From the NCBI RefSeq assembly GCF_000003605.2, contig NW_003137821.1:907513-929436 (forward strand): 21,924 nucleotides of DNA, given 5' to 3'. The notes below the pieces were generated by a model that was given only the letters and a program-made list of their open reading frames with translations, was not told the origin of the DNA and ran no database searches. This document shows, piece by piece, positions 1 through 10,775 of the stretch. How positions within the stretch are numbered: position 1 is the first letter of the stretch; the number at the start of each line of letters is the position of its first letter. Source of the DNA: Saccoglossus kowalevskii (taxonomy: Eukaryota > Hemichordata > Enteropneusta > Harrimaniidae). Made by a program: the position numbers and the translations under genes.

Positions 1-1185
1 CTCGCCAAAATATTCACACCTGTATTGTTCGCATTCATTCAGGCTTGCGAATGATATTACAATTAATCAACGTATACTCTATTGTGCAATTTCCTGTCTT
101 GTGTTCGAATTCACCAGTATATAGTGAGACCAATGAAGACGTCACGTTAATATCAAAGCGATGGTACACTTCAGTCAGGAATTTTTTTTTAGAAATTAGT
201 AACAACCGTTTCTAAATTGTACCTGTACATAGCCATTTCTCAATTATATGTACTCGGCAAAACAGGAGACGTTTTTAGATCGATTCAAGACGCCATGCAA
301 GTCGACAGTTCCGGTAATTATTTATTATAAGTACTGGCGGCCGCGATCCCAAATAAAACCGGACAATTCCACGCGCACAGTATTCTCCACGTATGCGTAA
401 ATATACAGACTTCGTAAAACAACGTTAATTCTACTACGAGGATGCATGTAAAATACGTACGTATACGCTGCGTGCCACCCAAGGCGGGCATGTGTGAAAG
501 AAACCATAAAAATACGTAGCGCATATGTACGTATATTCCACGATTTATATACGTAATCATATCTTCGTATACTAAACGTATACCGTGAATATACACAAAA
601 TGTATATCTGCGTATACAATCGTATATCAACGATTTTGCCCAGTGTTATTTCTCATTATGTTATACCTCTTTAGTGTGATCGTTAATAGACATGCGTTAT
701 ACACGTGCAACAAGGTCAAACGGAGTCAAACTAATCCAGTGTGTCAAACCGCGTGAAGGGTTGCAGTCGCTACTTTATAAATGACTTTATAAAAAAAATG
801 ATTCTACCTGCTTTATTTTGCATTTCAAGTACAAAGTACAGCGAACGGCATCTTAACCTTATTAACTATTAATGTCCTAACATTACCGGAATATATTGAG
901 TCTTTTTTGTGAAGAAGTTATATTAAAATACGTTATTAATACTTTTAATTGGCGTTCATATACATCAAAATGTCGTAAAATCCGTTTTTCCAATTAAGGG
1001 AAAACATTTTTAGTAGTTTCACGTGACGTAAACCCTTTTTTAATTACGAGAAAATGTTTGCAGTATCACAGCCTACCAAATGGCAAATGGTACGGCGGAT
1101 ATCAGTTTAAGTATCGAGCTTAGCAACTTATATGTTTCTAATGTGCGTATTAATTTAAATGATTTCTATAAATCGCCGAGAGATC
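1..1185. other. gene-free AT-rich stretch
   Basis: I see no exon-like or transposon-derived coding in either strand here. The only internal structure is the CGTA-rich block at 385-640, listed separately. Open frames on the minus strand between 318 and 630 are a by-product of that block's composition: they are rich in Tyr, Arg, Ile and Thr and resemble no family I know. Confidence 0.5.
385..640. repeat. CGTA/CGTATA-rich motif cluster
   Basis: By hand count, CGTA occurs about 12 times on the plus strand in about 250 bases, and about half of these extend to CGTATA. Base composition alone would predict about one. The spacing is irregular, so this is not a simple tandem array. It could be a decayed short-unit satellite or a cluster of binding sites; the sequence does not decide between these. 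Confidence 0.5.
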
Positions 1186-1189
1186 CATT

Positions 1190-1375
1190 AGCAGCTGTAC
1201 TGTCTGACAGCCTTCCGGGTAGAGCAGTGCGACACAAGTGAAATGTCTGCATACTCACGTTTTCTGTTAGGGACTTTACGTTGGTTATTGGTCGGGAGAG
1301 TCGGAGCATTGTGGAGGGTCACTCTTTTTCTAGTTCGGGGGTTTTATATATAATACAGTTGGTATCAGGAGCATT
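1190..1375 (+). mobile_element. possible LTR fragment with primer-binding-site-like end
   Basis: The block is visibly richer in G+C than its surroundings, carries a TATA-like run at about 1343-1352, and ends in ...AATACA followed closely by a sequence at 1360-1373 that is near, but not identical, to the initiator-methionine tRNA primer-binding site common in LTR retrotransposons (TGGTATCAGAGC). No gag or pol coding follows, so at most this is a fossil LTR end with the first internal bases. The 5' boundary is a guess and no second LTR was found. Family uncertain (Ty3/gypsy or Ty1/copia). Confidence 0.35.
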
Positions 1376-4300
1376 ATAGGTGATCCATCTTTATTTAACT
1401 TGCATAGTCAGCCCACATGCTGAACATGTATTTTAATCTATTGAACTTGTTTTTCCCAGTGCGATTGTCGTTTAATGAGTTACGGTTGTACATTTTTATA
1501 GCGTTAGAAGTATATCTATTATTCAATTTTTTACCAGAAACTATATCGAATTCTTCTCAATGTGATTCATTGTAAAGGACCGAACACGGATGTAGCAAGT
1601 CTGCAATTATACAATTATTTCACACTCATTAAAATTAATATTAAATTCATCAATATATCTTATTGTAAGTAGACAAAATAAATTATTGAAATATTTCCTC
1701 AATTTTACCGTTCATTGAATGCACTATTGGATTCAGCAACGCTCAGCAATGGTCTGGAAAAAAAACAAAATGTCATCTTTTTTGACAACACCCCATAACT
1801 GATAAAAGGCCTTGTCTTGTCTTTAATGAAATTCAAGATTTCTTATGGGTTGCATTAATGTAAATGAAAGCAGTTGTCATTTTGTTCTATTGTTATTTTA
1901 TTATTTGAGTTTCAATGCAACCCCTTGACTTGACAAAGCATAGCAATATATTAAGATAGAGATGCAGTTTACCTGACAGGTATTTTAATTAGTTAATAAG
2001 GAAACCAAGATGACCTCTCTTGTCCACAAAACTATATATTTTCGGAAAACTTATTGTATGAATTTTAATGTTTTGTTAGTATTTTATTTTTATGGACACT
2101 GTAGTTTGAAATATGCATAAAAATGTGATTTTTTTGGTCAAAAATGATTTAAAAAAAATAGATTCTAAACCATGCTTCTGTTTCCTGTCAAAATTGGTTT
2201 ATGGGTACATCTGTTTACTATGAAGAAAGCGCCGTCTTGAAAACTGTCTACCAGTTGTCAATTTTGTAGGGCAGCAGCTCAAATTTCACAACTTCAAGTT
2301 TATGCATAAATTAACACCCAGGCCAGGTGTCTGTACGATTGCTGTAACACTATTCAACTAAAAACAATGCCCCGATGGCGTTTTGATGATAAACACATTG
2401 TCAATCATTTGTGAAAATTTCAAAACAAAAGGTCAAACCGTCTAGGAGCTATTTTTTTAAAGTTCTAGAATGTGCACTAAAAAGAAGCTGAGATAATTGC
2501 TAATTTGCATAACAATTCACTCAGTAAGAAGTTTGCTAATGCTCATAATTAAAATGGCTATTACAGTTTCAAATTTAAATGTATTATCGTTTTGTAAAAA
2601 GTTAAATACAGTGCATAATATGGAGATCCCGTCATTACTTTTTTTCACCATGTTTCTTTTTGATTATTTATGTAAAGCCTTGCTAAATCTTGCTAAGCAT
2701 TCAAAAGAGAGAATGTTTGCACCGCAGGCTGTTATCTATATTTTAAATCGTTTTTTCAGTATGTTCCACTTTTCACAACAGTCTATAGCCAAGACCTTTT
2801 GGATAATAAAAAGCAAAAAAAAAACATTTCACTCTCAAGTGCCCACAAACCTGCATCTCTACCATAATCACGTTTTGGTATTACTGCATTTATATATATA
2901 TCTTCATTTTTGGAAGCGCTGCTTTATTGCTTTTATTTCAATATCTGACCATATATCGTTGTCGTTGGTTGCCATATGACAGTTTAGAAGTTATCATCAT
3001 CATCATTCTTAATGATTCAATCGATTGCTTAGTCACACTAGATGTTCCCTCATTTCCCTAAAATTAACCAGCATTGATTTGTTAAGCATGATTGACAAAA
3101 ATATTTATTTATGGATGCAGGTGCAAATATTAGTGAAGGTGCGTCATAATTTTCAAACTTAACATTGGGAAGGATCGGAGATTTTTCGCTTCTGTAGTAC
3201 GCGAAGAGCCACATAATTTTGATCACCTGCTTTCTCAATTATGTAATAATTGTAATAAAATTGATTTAGAATGAAACATGCGCTGGCTTTTTACATACAT
3301 TATATTACAATATCGTGATAGAAAGTAAGTTGACTAAAGGTTCTATGGTCGCCTTCTAATGCATTTCATATTGACTGGCCTAGTTATTTAAATCATGCCA
3401 AATCTTTTATTTAGTTGAGATTTCTTCATGTGCGACAGCTTATAATGAAAGCTTATTTGAGAAATTCGAAGAACTACCTGATACGATACCCTGACTTATT
3501 TTCAGTCAGCCAAACAATTGTGAGTCTGTGAGATAATCACATTTAGGGTATTGACTCCAAAATTGATTCCGCGTCATAGAAAGTGAATGAAATATGGTAT
3601 ACATAAGATTTATTATTTCTGTGGAAATCATTTCCAGAATCAGTGTGAATTAGTGAATGAGTTTAGAACTAATATTTAGTTATTGACGAAAATATATAAA
3701 TCATATTCATGAAATACGTAATAAGTCTCAGAAGTGTTGTGTTCTCTATTTATCAGTGTGACGTTCTAAACTATATAGAATATCTTGGACACATTAAACA
3801 ACTTGTGACGAAGAGTATATATATATATATCCATTGTACTGTAACAATAACCTACTGTCGACATCCACATCAACAACAGATATAAACTGCTTGTCTCAGA
3901 AAACAATCATTCGATATGCACTAAACGTAATCTCTGTATTAAAGGTGACGTTTTACCTTTAACTCCCGACACTTATACGATATTAAACACGTTGTGTAAC
4001 CCGCGACTAAGATATGAATCAGCTGTTGCTTTTTTATTTGGTTTATTTATATATCAAAGGTCAATGTTTCATCATTTATTTTGTATGATATTTTCTTTAC
4101 TCCTGCGAAACTGGGCAATACACTCACTAATATTGTGTATGGCAATGTAATGAACATTGAAGGAGTAAATATTTTCAAAATATATTGGGTCGATGGTTTG
4201 ACAGATAATTTATTAATTTAACAAATCCAGAAATTATTGTTAGTTATTGTGCTTTGCCTTAACTAATCTAGTATATGTAGCATTGTCGTGTATAACACAT

Positions 4301-4540
4301 CACAGTGTCCTTACATCTACAATCTAAATCGTCGAAGCAAACACGTGTATTTTGTTATAAAACATTTGTATTTTCTATTAAAACATTTGTGTGCTAGTAT
4401 TTTGGGGAAAGTGTTTTTGGAGTGGTTAAACAACATTTTAATGGGAATTAAATTGTAAATACACACAAATACAAATTAAAACACTGAGTGTTTTACGGGG
4501 ACATGAATTTGTAATTAAAGTGTTTATTGATAGGATTGTT
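1376..4540. other. long gene-free stretch
   Basis: No coding remnant is recognised. The longest open frame of the whole window lies here (2497-2979, plus strand, 160 codons). It is hydrophobic and rich in Leu, Ile, Phe and Lys with no domain, as expected from AT-rich DNA, and I do not call it a gene. Small simple repeats occur: a short ATC run at 2993-3007 and a short TA run near 3817-3830. The part from about 1740 to 2500 has the look of non-coding transposon sequence, but I cannot name it. Confidence 0.45.
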
Positions 4541-4660
4541 ATGGAACAGTGCAACCAACGTTATGACAGCAGTACTATCAACAAGGGAACACCAGAAGAT
4601 ATCCTAAATAAGATTGAAAGTATAGTGGTATCAGAAAACTATAATGGAAAAGGGGAATAG
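4541..4660 (+). other. short open frame with protein-like composition, unrecognised
   Basis: An ATG-started frame of 39 codons ends in TAG. Its composition is unusually protein-like for this window: many Glu, Asp, Asn, Ser and Gly, with little of the Leu/Ile/Phe/Tyr bias seen in chance frames here, and a central segment reading TPEDILNKIESIVVSENY. I recognise no family. It may be a remnant of an exon or of a transposon protein. No promoter, splice signal or neighbouring coding piece supports it, so it is listed as a weak candidate only. Confidence 0.2.
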
Positions 4661-5750
4661 TAGAGCCAACATCGGCATCTATGTACTACATAATCCTTTG
4701 CAATGGCAACGAATCATATAATTATGTGTGGGTTGGCACGGTAATTGTGTCAACTCAAATTCATGCATTTACATGACCAGAGATTTGCATGATGCATACA
4801 TTTTTTGCCGACATCCCTCGGATTTATGATCTGAGTTACCAAACAAAACTATATAGCCTGGATCAATAGGAAATGCAGTTATATTCATTTATATTCGTTA
4901 TTAAATTATGAACCAAAATCATGGATTAACAAATTATCTTACGTTTGTTTCTTTATAAAGTCAGGCAAATGATTTTCTGCGCACATTCAATCAATCTTGC
5001 TGTTTTCTCATGCCTTAAAATCGATTTCACTGGTCACATTCACATACTCATATCACAATATCTATTTACGAAATCCTCACAAAACTTCTAAATTACACGA
5101 ATTCAAAAAATATCAGTGAACTGAAATAGAAGCTCTGAACATACACAATGTCTGTGTTATTATTCCGGTTGCGTGGATGTATATAGGATATTAGTTTACA
5201 GCATACATGGCACGATACTGTACGTATATCTATTGTCGAAGGTATATCATCTTTTATTGTAAAATAATACTGTATTGTCACAGCTCCAATACACGTTTTC
5301 CGTCGCATATACATATAGAAATAATATGCATGTTTCCATGCAAACATATCAGTTTCTTCAATCCTCGTGATGTTATCATGTAAAATGATATTCACAATAC
5401 TATCAGACTCTGCAAAACAAATAGGTTCAGCCTAATTTAATCAGGAATATGACTTATAGCACATTATCAGGACAATCTCGCTTCGAAAGTTTAATTAACT
5501 CGATATTGGAATATCCGATGTTGCTAATATAATATCGTTATCAGCACATACCGAGTCATCAGAAAAGTACTTAACCTTGAATCTGAGAACAATAAACATA
5601 TTGCGTTATCATACTTGATTCTAACTCAATGAGTAGTCACCATACCACATAGCATTAAAATTATTTGCAGTGATTGTATACTAATATGCAGTCACGTGAA
5701 AATATACATTTCTAGTAAATGTTTTTCCCATTGATGCAGTAAATGCATAG
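4661..5750. other. gene-free stretch before repeat copy R1
   Basis: Nothing coding is recognised. A 100-codon minus-strand frame at 5093-5395 has no domain and a composition typical of chance frames. The last hundred bases may already belong to repeat copy R1, as faint similarity to the bases before the matching block in R2 can be seen. Confidence 0.4.
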
Positions 5751-7360
5751 TGTTTTTTTTATTCAAAGATAAACGAACATCACATTGCTACCTGTAACTA
5801 ATATATTTCACCTCGTTGCATATTAAAATATAATTAAATCTTGAATATGGATATTTATTATCGTTACATAAAGCCATGTTGTACTTTATAGAGTGTTATA
5901 TGAAAATCGAACAAAACGACCACTAATGTATTTATCTCTAATTCATATATTTTATTCAATTCGTTGCACATAAAGTTTAGTTTATTAAAACATGGTTACA
6001 ATGTCTTACGCAGAAATACAACAAGCCACTCTGGTATACTCACTGTACCCTATATTTTACAACGTTGAAAATAATGTCATGCTCCATTTGTTACCTCGAA
6101 TGTTTTCGCACGTTGTCATCATTTCAACTAAGCCAAGCCCCATTAATCGTTACGGGGATTAAATACGAGACCAAATGACTCAATTATATATGTGTGTGAA
6201 GAATTTAGATGCACAGTTTTTTTGTAAACTGCGACACTAATGTGGGAACAATATAGTACACTAGCAAACAAAGATGGATAAACTACAGAAATCACATTGA
6301 AATAAAATGTAACACATGAAGCGTTAAATAATTGATGAATGTTTATGAGGTATATACTCATCAATTACAAATAACCAAGCATTATACAAGTGTTTGACAT
6401 TAACGATACTGCAGCATTGTTAATCATCGATTAGGTAAATGCATATATCATATCTATTTTCTAATTACTGTATTGAGCTTACCATAGTGCATTTACCCAC
6501 GTAACCAGACATTTAAATTGTCAGTTGCAATGTAAGTATTCTTTTCTTCCCAATAGTTAAACAAGATCAGAGTAACGCGTTATGAGATTACACACAGTCC
6601 CCCGCCCATGTGGTGCAATACTGTCTGCAGTATTGGCAGCTCACTTGAGAAGCATACATTATTCAGTATCGATCTTGGTTTTTATAATTCACATTGTGTA
6701 CTTGTAGCATGCCAATGTCACAGTAACTATGTAGTTTGGAAAGTGTCCTTTAACATCTCAATATATTGCGATTGCCCTTGTGACGGTTATAGACATGTCC
6801 TTGGTTTGATTTCCATTTCCGGATTGTGGCCCGGATCAATGCAAGCAAACTGTATATACGTCAGTTAAAAGTTATGTGTCATGCGCCGGGTGATTGATAC
6901 TGCAAAAAATGCTGTCGCTTACGACAAACGTTATTTCGGTCTGATTACTGCGAGCAACCTACTGGGCAATGTTTTTCAGAATCTGGAGTTAGGCTTGCCA
7001 AGCAAATAAGCACTGATTTTAATATTGGCTGAACAGATATTCAAAATGCCAATCATCTGACTCAAACATCATAGCCATACTAGCTCTAAGTATTTGTTGT
7101 TGACAGTTATAAAACCTTCTTGTCATTGGAAATGTAAAATTATGTTGACATTTTAAAAAAATATTGTTATAAAACTTCGCAATAAGCCAGAAGTATGTCC
7201 AATTTGATCAATTTGTTTCGGCAATAAAATCAGATGCGCGATAAATTAGTAGACGTGACGCTGGAAACATGTGATCGAAGAAACTTATATGCACATACCT
7301 AACAGTGTATTAAATACCGAACAACCAAACATCGTTAACGTATTTTATGTTTTACTGTAT
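5750..7360. repeat. diverged long repeat, copy R1
   Basis: Blocks in this stretch match blocks elsewhere in the window in the same order and orientation. Bases 5755-5990 match 9335-9625 (shared words include TAAACGAACA, GTTGCAT, CCATG.TGT, GAACAAAAC and GGTTACAATG). Bases 6776-6845 match 13719-13790 (ccttgt.acg.ttatagacatg, then ctGGCCC). Bases 7243-7350 match 14500-14587 (attagta.acgtgac.ctgg, then cgttaacgtattttatg). By eye the blocks are about 65-80% identical with many indels. A plus-strand open frame at 6608-6868 falls inside and is not supported as a gene. A LINE begins right after the end of this copy. Confidence 0.6.
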
Positions 7361-7409
7361 TGATGGAATTGTGTGAACACTACTGATGTGATTAATATTA
7401 AAATGAAAA

Positions 7410-8640
7410 AAAAATGTTCGGGTTTCCGTCATCTGGAAATTTTCGTATGGGTCGCCTATAACTAGCCAAATCTGGAAAGTGATATTTTAAAAACAGACAG
7501 CTGGGGGTAGTTTTACATTACAAATATTTGGGAATTGCATTATCATGTCGGTTACAGTGGACATCTGCAATGAAGTTTTCAGCACAACAAGCTAAACAAG
7601 CATTTATGGCTATTATGTAAAATACTAGTAGAATTGGCCCTTTAAATTATTATTCATTCTTTAACACTTGTGATTCTATAATTTTACCTATTTTAACCCA
7701 TGGTTTGGAGGTCGGGGGGGATTTAAAATATACGAGTGTCTGGAACGTATTCAATATCTTGCTTGCAGATATTTCCTCGGTTTTTGCAACGCGAGCATCT
7801 AACAATTGTGTACTGGGCGAATGTGGAAGATATACTATTTCTTTTACGCCGCAAAACGTCAAATATTGGGCTAAAATCATCAATATGCCAAGTAACAGAT
7901 ACCCACGTAAATGCTACAACATGTTATATAACATAGACAAATCGGGGGTGAGGATGAAACCTACCCGGGTGGCAGACATAAGGAAACTATTGTTACTTGT
8001 AAATTAGAACATGTTTGGTATTCGCAGAAAGTTGGCAATATTCAGGAATTTGTAAGCGTATTCTCATGACGTTTTAAGGAAATACCTACATTTTGAGTGG
8101 CTTACTGATATTTGTTTCTTAGACAAACTGGTTACATATCGGGAATTTAAGGTTACATTGCAAACGCAAAAATACTTAAAATCTGTTGGAATTTGTTCCC
8201 TTAGAGTAGCTCTTGCACAGTTTAGATGTTCTCCTCACTGTCTTCGCATTAAAAGAGTTCGTGGTGTAATTGAGAAAGACGAACGTATTTGCCCTCTTTG
8301 TGACTTAGATAAAATTGAAAATGAGTTTCACGTTCTCCTTTTTTGCCCATATTACCATGAATTGCAAACCTCATACTTACCCAATACTTTTTTATAATAC
8401 CCCGTCTTTTGATAAATTTATAGAACTTGTTACTTCTCAAAATTCTGACATTTTTAAACCACTGGCTACATACATCTTTCATGCATTGAAACTAAAGAAC
8501 GAGATGTGTATGTGTGCTTTGATTTTAATATTATTCTTGTACATGTAAAGTATTTTTATTTTTCGAATATTTTTCTTGTACATGTAAATACTTTTATGGG
8601 TCGATGGCCTTGAATTTGTAAATAAAGACCATTGTAAACC
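7410..8640 (+). mobile_element. 5'-truncated LINE: thumb, connection and C-terminal zinc-binding region of ORF2, plus 3' UTR
   Basis: This is the 3' part of a non-LTR retrotransposon of the broad jockey/CR1/L2 type; an intact protein would copy element RNA into the genome. Seen in order: YKYLGI after the RT palm (about 7516-7533), then ILPILTHGLEV (about 7677-7710), VLGECGRY, a YW...M...RYP.KCY segment, and at 8281-8397 the zinc-binding region CPLCDLDKIENEFHVLLFC. The tail continues as PSFDKFIELV and ends at 8548. Decay: an in-frame stop at 7618-7620, frame changes near 8003, 8065 and in a T run near 8390. The endonuclease and RT catalytic core are absent, as expected from 5' truncation. The 3' UTR has AATAAA at 8621-8626. 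The exact family and a target-site duplication could not be determined. Confidence 0.85.
8534..8594 (+). repeat. two-copy direct repeat in the LINE 3' region
   Basis: The words TTCTTGTACATGTAAAG (from 8534) and TTCTTGTACATGTAAAT (from 8573) are near-identical and 39 bases apart, spanning the ORF2 stop codon and the start of the 3' UTR. Short tandem repeats near the 3' terminus are common in LINEs and may have been part of the parent element; local duplication after insertion is the alternative. Confidence 0.7.
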
Positions 8641-9050
8641 AAAATATTATTACAATATTTGCAAACTATTATTACATTTAGGACCAGGGTAGTTCTATTA
8701 AAGTAAGTTTATTTGTATGATTTTGTATTCTGTTGCATGATTGCCACATTCACGGATATAAAAGATAGGTAGGCGATGATTTTTCCCCAACTTCCTTGAT
8801 ACACATGGTCACTATACGAGCCGAGAAAACACAATTGTTCGGCATTAAAGTTCGGCATTAAAGAATTCAGCGTGTACACGGGGTATAAATGTTCATGAAT
8901 TGTTTGTGGAAATATTTAGAGAGATATGAATAATGGAAATATATGCGATGAGAAAGAAACTTTCAATATTTGAAACCGATAATTTATGAATATTTGTAAA
9001 TGATAATTCAAATAGAAATAACTGAAAATTAGAAGATATTCTGTGAGTAA
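8641..9050. other. spacer between LINE and repeat copy R2
   Basis: No coding is recognised. A perfect 13-base tandem duplication (ttcggcattaaag, 8838-8850 and 8851-8863) is the only clear structure. The right end may grade into repeat copy R2: bases 9030-9090 resemble 16255-16306. Confidence 0.45.
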
Positions 9051-9780
9051 CGCCTCGGAAATTCTGATAATCACCAATAAATCTCAAGTCTAGTTTCTAT
9101 TTAAGTAGAGAATAATATGTAGTAATATACTTATTAGAATCACGTACTGAATGTTAATTCGCATGATTTCATAATCCCTCATTAATGATGAAAATATACA
9201 AACTAAATCTATTAATTATGTAATCAGTGTTTGACACCACAAATCAAAGTATAAATTGTTAGTCGCATGCAACTTTAGTTTTGTACGACAGTTTTATATT
9301 GTAATTATACTTAAAACGTGATGAATACGTGATGTTTTTATTGAAGTTAAACGAACACCATACAGCTATGAATTTATCTAGTTTTTTACTAATAAATTTA
9401 TTTCTGTTGCATGTTGAAATTTAATTAACCCTGGAATATATCTACTTGTTCATGTCAAAGAAATCCATCTCACATTATGCCATGCTGTGCTTCATTAAGT
9501 GGTACGAGGATTTGAACAAAACTTCATGTATCTCTAATAGATAAATTCTAATAATTCGCTGCAAATACAAGCACAATTTTATGTGAATCGTGCATGGTAG
9601 ATTATTAAAATATAGTTACAATGGGCTACTTTGAATGCTCCTTTTTTTGTGGATTTTTGTATCAGCTGTAATATCGTTTGATAAAATTTATTGGGTTACT
9701 GGAAATATATTTTGGCAATACTGATAAATTATTAAACATCTGTAAATTACAAGCTAACGTTATTCTATAGTACGGCGAGT

Positions 9781-9947
9781 CTGTGAATTCCAACATGAAA
9801 AATTATGAGGTTATTACGAGGATACCTCAAAATATGCACGAAGACAGTACAGCGAGAGTAGCGATCGACGCGCAACGTCGAACTGTCTTAGTGCATACTT
9901 TGCGATATTCTCGTAATACCCTTATTATTATATGGAAATTCCCTGAA
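9781..9947. repeat. large imperfect inverted repeat (hairpin)
   Basis: Two arms of about 55 bases (9809-9862 and 9867-9920) are reverse complements with roughly 80% identity, and the best 45-base core is higher. The centre is around 9864, so the loop is only a few bases. The pairing continues more weakly outward to about 9781 and 9947 (ctgtgaattcca against tggaaattccctg). The right arm is still visible in repeat copy R3 at 14181-14219, but the left arm is not obvious there. It could be the core of a fold-back element or MITE, or a structure belonging to the repeat itself. Confidence 0.7.
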
Positions 9948-10368
9948 AATACCGCAGAATTACGGAAACCTGTAACTTATGGCGTTACGGTGACAGATGT
10001 ATAATAATATATAGTATTTTGATGAAAGTGGATTTAAAACAAAGTTCCAATAATTGTAACCACTTTATTCAATTCTGGGCTTGATATGCTGTATAGCGCT
10101 ATTACATCCGCCCAGTCGAGAGACTGCCAAAGTAACGAAACATATTATACCTTAGACTGAGCAGTTATCCATTAATCATTTGACCCAACGAGTATCAGGG
10201 TGTTGTCGTAATTACGAATGCAATTGCTTAAATAATTTAAAACACTTTAAAATAATACGGCGTAGTTATAGCTACTCAAAACGTTATATAAATTTAGAAA
10301 CGAAAAATGTTTAATAGGATAAATTTGTCAGTCACCCCATATCAATCAGTCACCCGACAGATTAGTAA

Positions 10369-10388
10369 ACAACATGTAAACATGTTGT
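10369..10388. repeat. short perfect palindrome
   Basis: ACAACATGT and ACATGTTGT form perfect 9-base arms around two bases. It sits at the 3' edge of repeat copy R2, just before a LINE piece. R3 does not preserve it at the matching place. Confidence 0.7.
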
Positions 10389-10444
10389 GACGGAAAATGT
10401 ATGCACGATGAATACAAGGGTGTTGGCCGTCACAGTACGTAGAG

Positions 10445-10775
10445 ATGATGCAACCTGCTACCTCCTGTCAAGATGGTTCCTGTACTAGAAACTAGCATCT
10501 GACTGGGTAATCAGTCTTGTTAAACTTTTTTTAAGAATGGATCACCAGAATACCAAGCCAATTATAGGTGCACTACATTACTAAGTTATCTTGGTAAATT
10601 ATTTACCTCAGTCTTAAATCCAAGATTATCAGAAGAAGATAGGTAAATGGGATGAACATTCGGGTTTCAGAGAAAGATTTTCAACATTGGATCATGTTTT
10701 TGTTCTTCACTCTATATAGTTGATCTGTACCATAAAAGTGAGAAGCAACGCGCAATTATCTTATGTCTGAATTGA
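10445..10775 (+). mobile_element. LINE fragment: N-terminal fingers of reverse transcriptase
   Basis: The start of a non-LTR reverse transcriptase is readable in pieces: SDWVISLVK (10498-10524), then after a frame change in a T run near 10526-10532 the segment NYRCTTLLSYLGKLFTSVL (from 10560), then GFRERFSTLDHVFVLHSI (10663-10716), then VDLYHKSEKQRAI. This matches the family pattern of a tryptophan-preceded PIYK box, NYRGITLLS..GK.FTS.L, Q.GFR...ST.DH.F.L. At least three frame changes and a stop at 10717-10719 break it. The catalytic FADD box and everything after it are absent. It is probably a remnant of an element related to, but not necessarily the same as, the LINE at 7410-8640. Confidence 0.75.

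Larger units (their letters stand above)
9050..10410. repeat. diverged long repeat, copy R2 (best preserved)
   Basis: R2 shares material with all the other copies. Bases 9090-9290 match 16307-16520 in R4 (ctagtttcta, then gcgtactgaatg.taa.tc). Bases 9335-9625 match R1. Bases 9665-9730 match 13870-13930 in R3 (ctgtaatat.gtttgata, then tgggcaatactgataaat). Bases 10131-10320 match 14243-14470 in R3, with long shared words such as taacgaaacata, attacgaatgcaattg and ttatagctactcaaaa. The order is the same in each pair. The 73-codon frame at 9783-10004 lies in the hairpin and is not a supported gene. Confidence 0.7.

Noticed and set aside
318-630. Two overlapping minus-strand open frames of about 90-100 codons
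   Set aside because: They arise from the CGTA/CGTATA motif cluster, which lacks stop codons on the minus strand in these frames; no family resemblance.
2497-2979. 160-codon open frame, plus strand, the longest in the window
   Set aside because: Composition is Leu/Ile/Phe/Lys/His-rich as expected from AT-rich DNA, with no domain, no splice context and no similarity I recognise.
5093-5395. 100-codon minus-strand frame
   Set aside because: No domain, Ile/Tyr/Ser/Asn-rich composition, no conserved neighbour.
7650-8482. Minus-strand open frames across the LINE
   Set aside because: Shadows of LINE ORF2 on the plus strand.
9783-10004. 73-codon frame, plus strand
   Set aside because: It spans the inverted repeat and is not kept in the related copy R3, so coding is unlikely.
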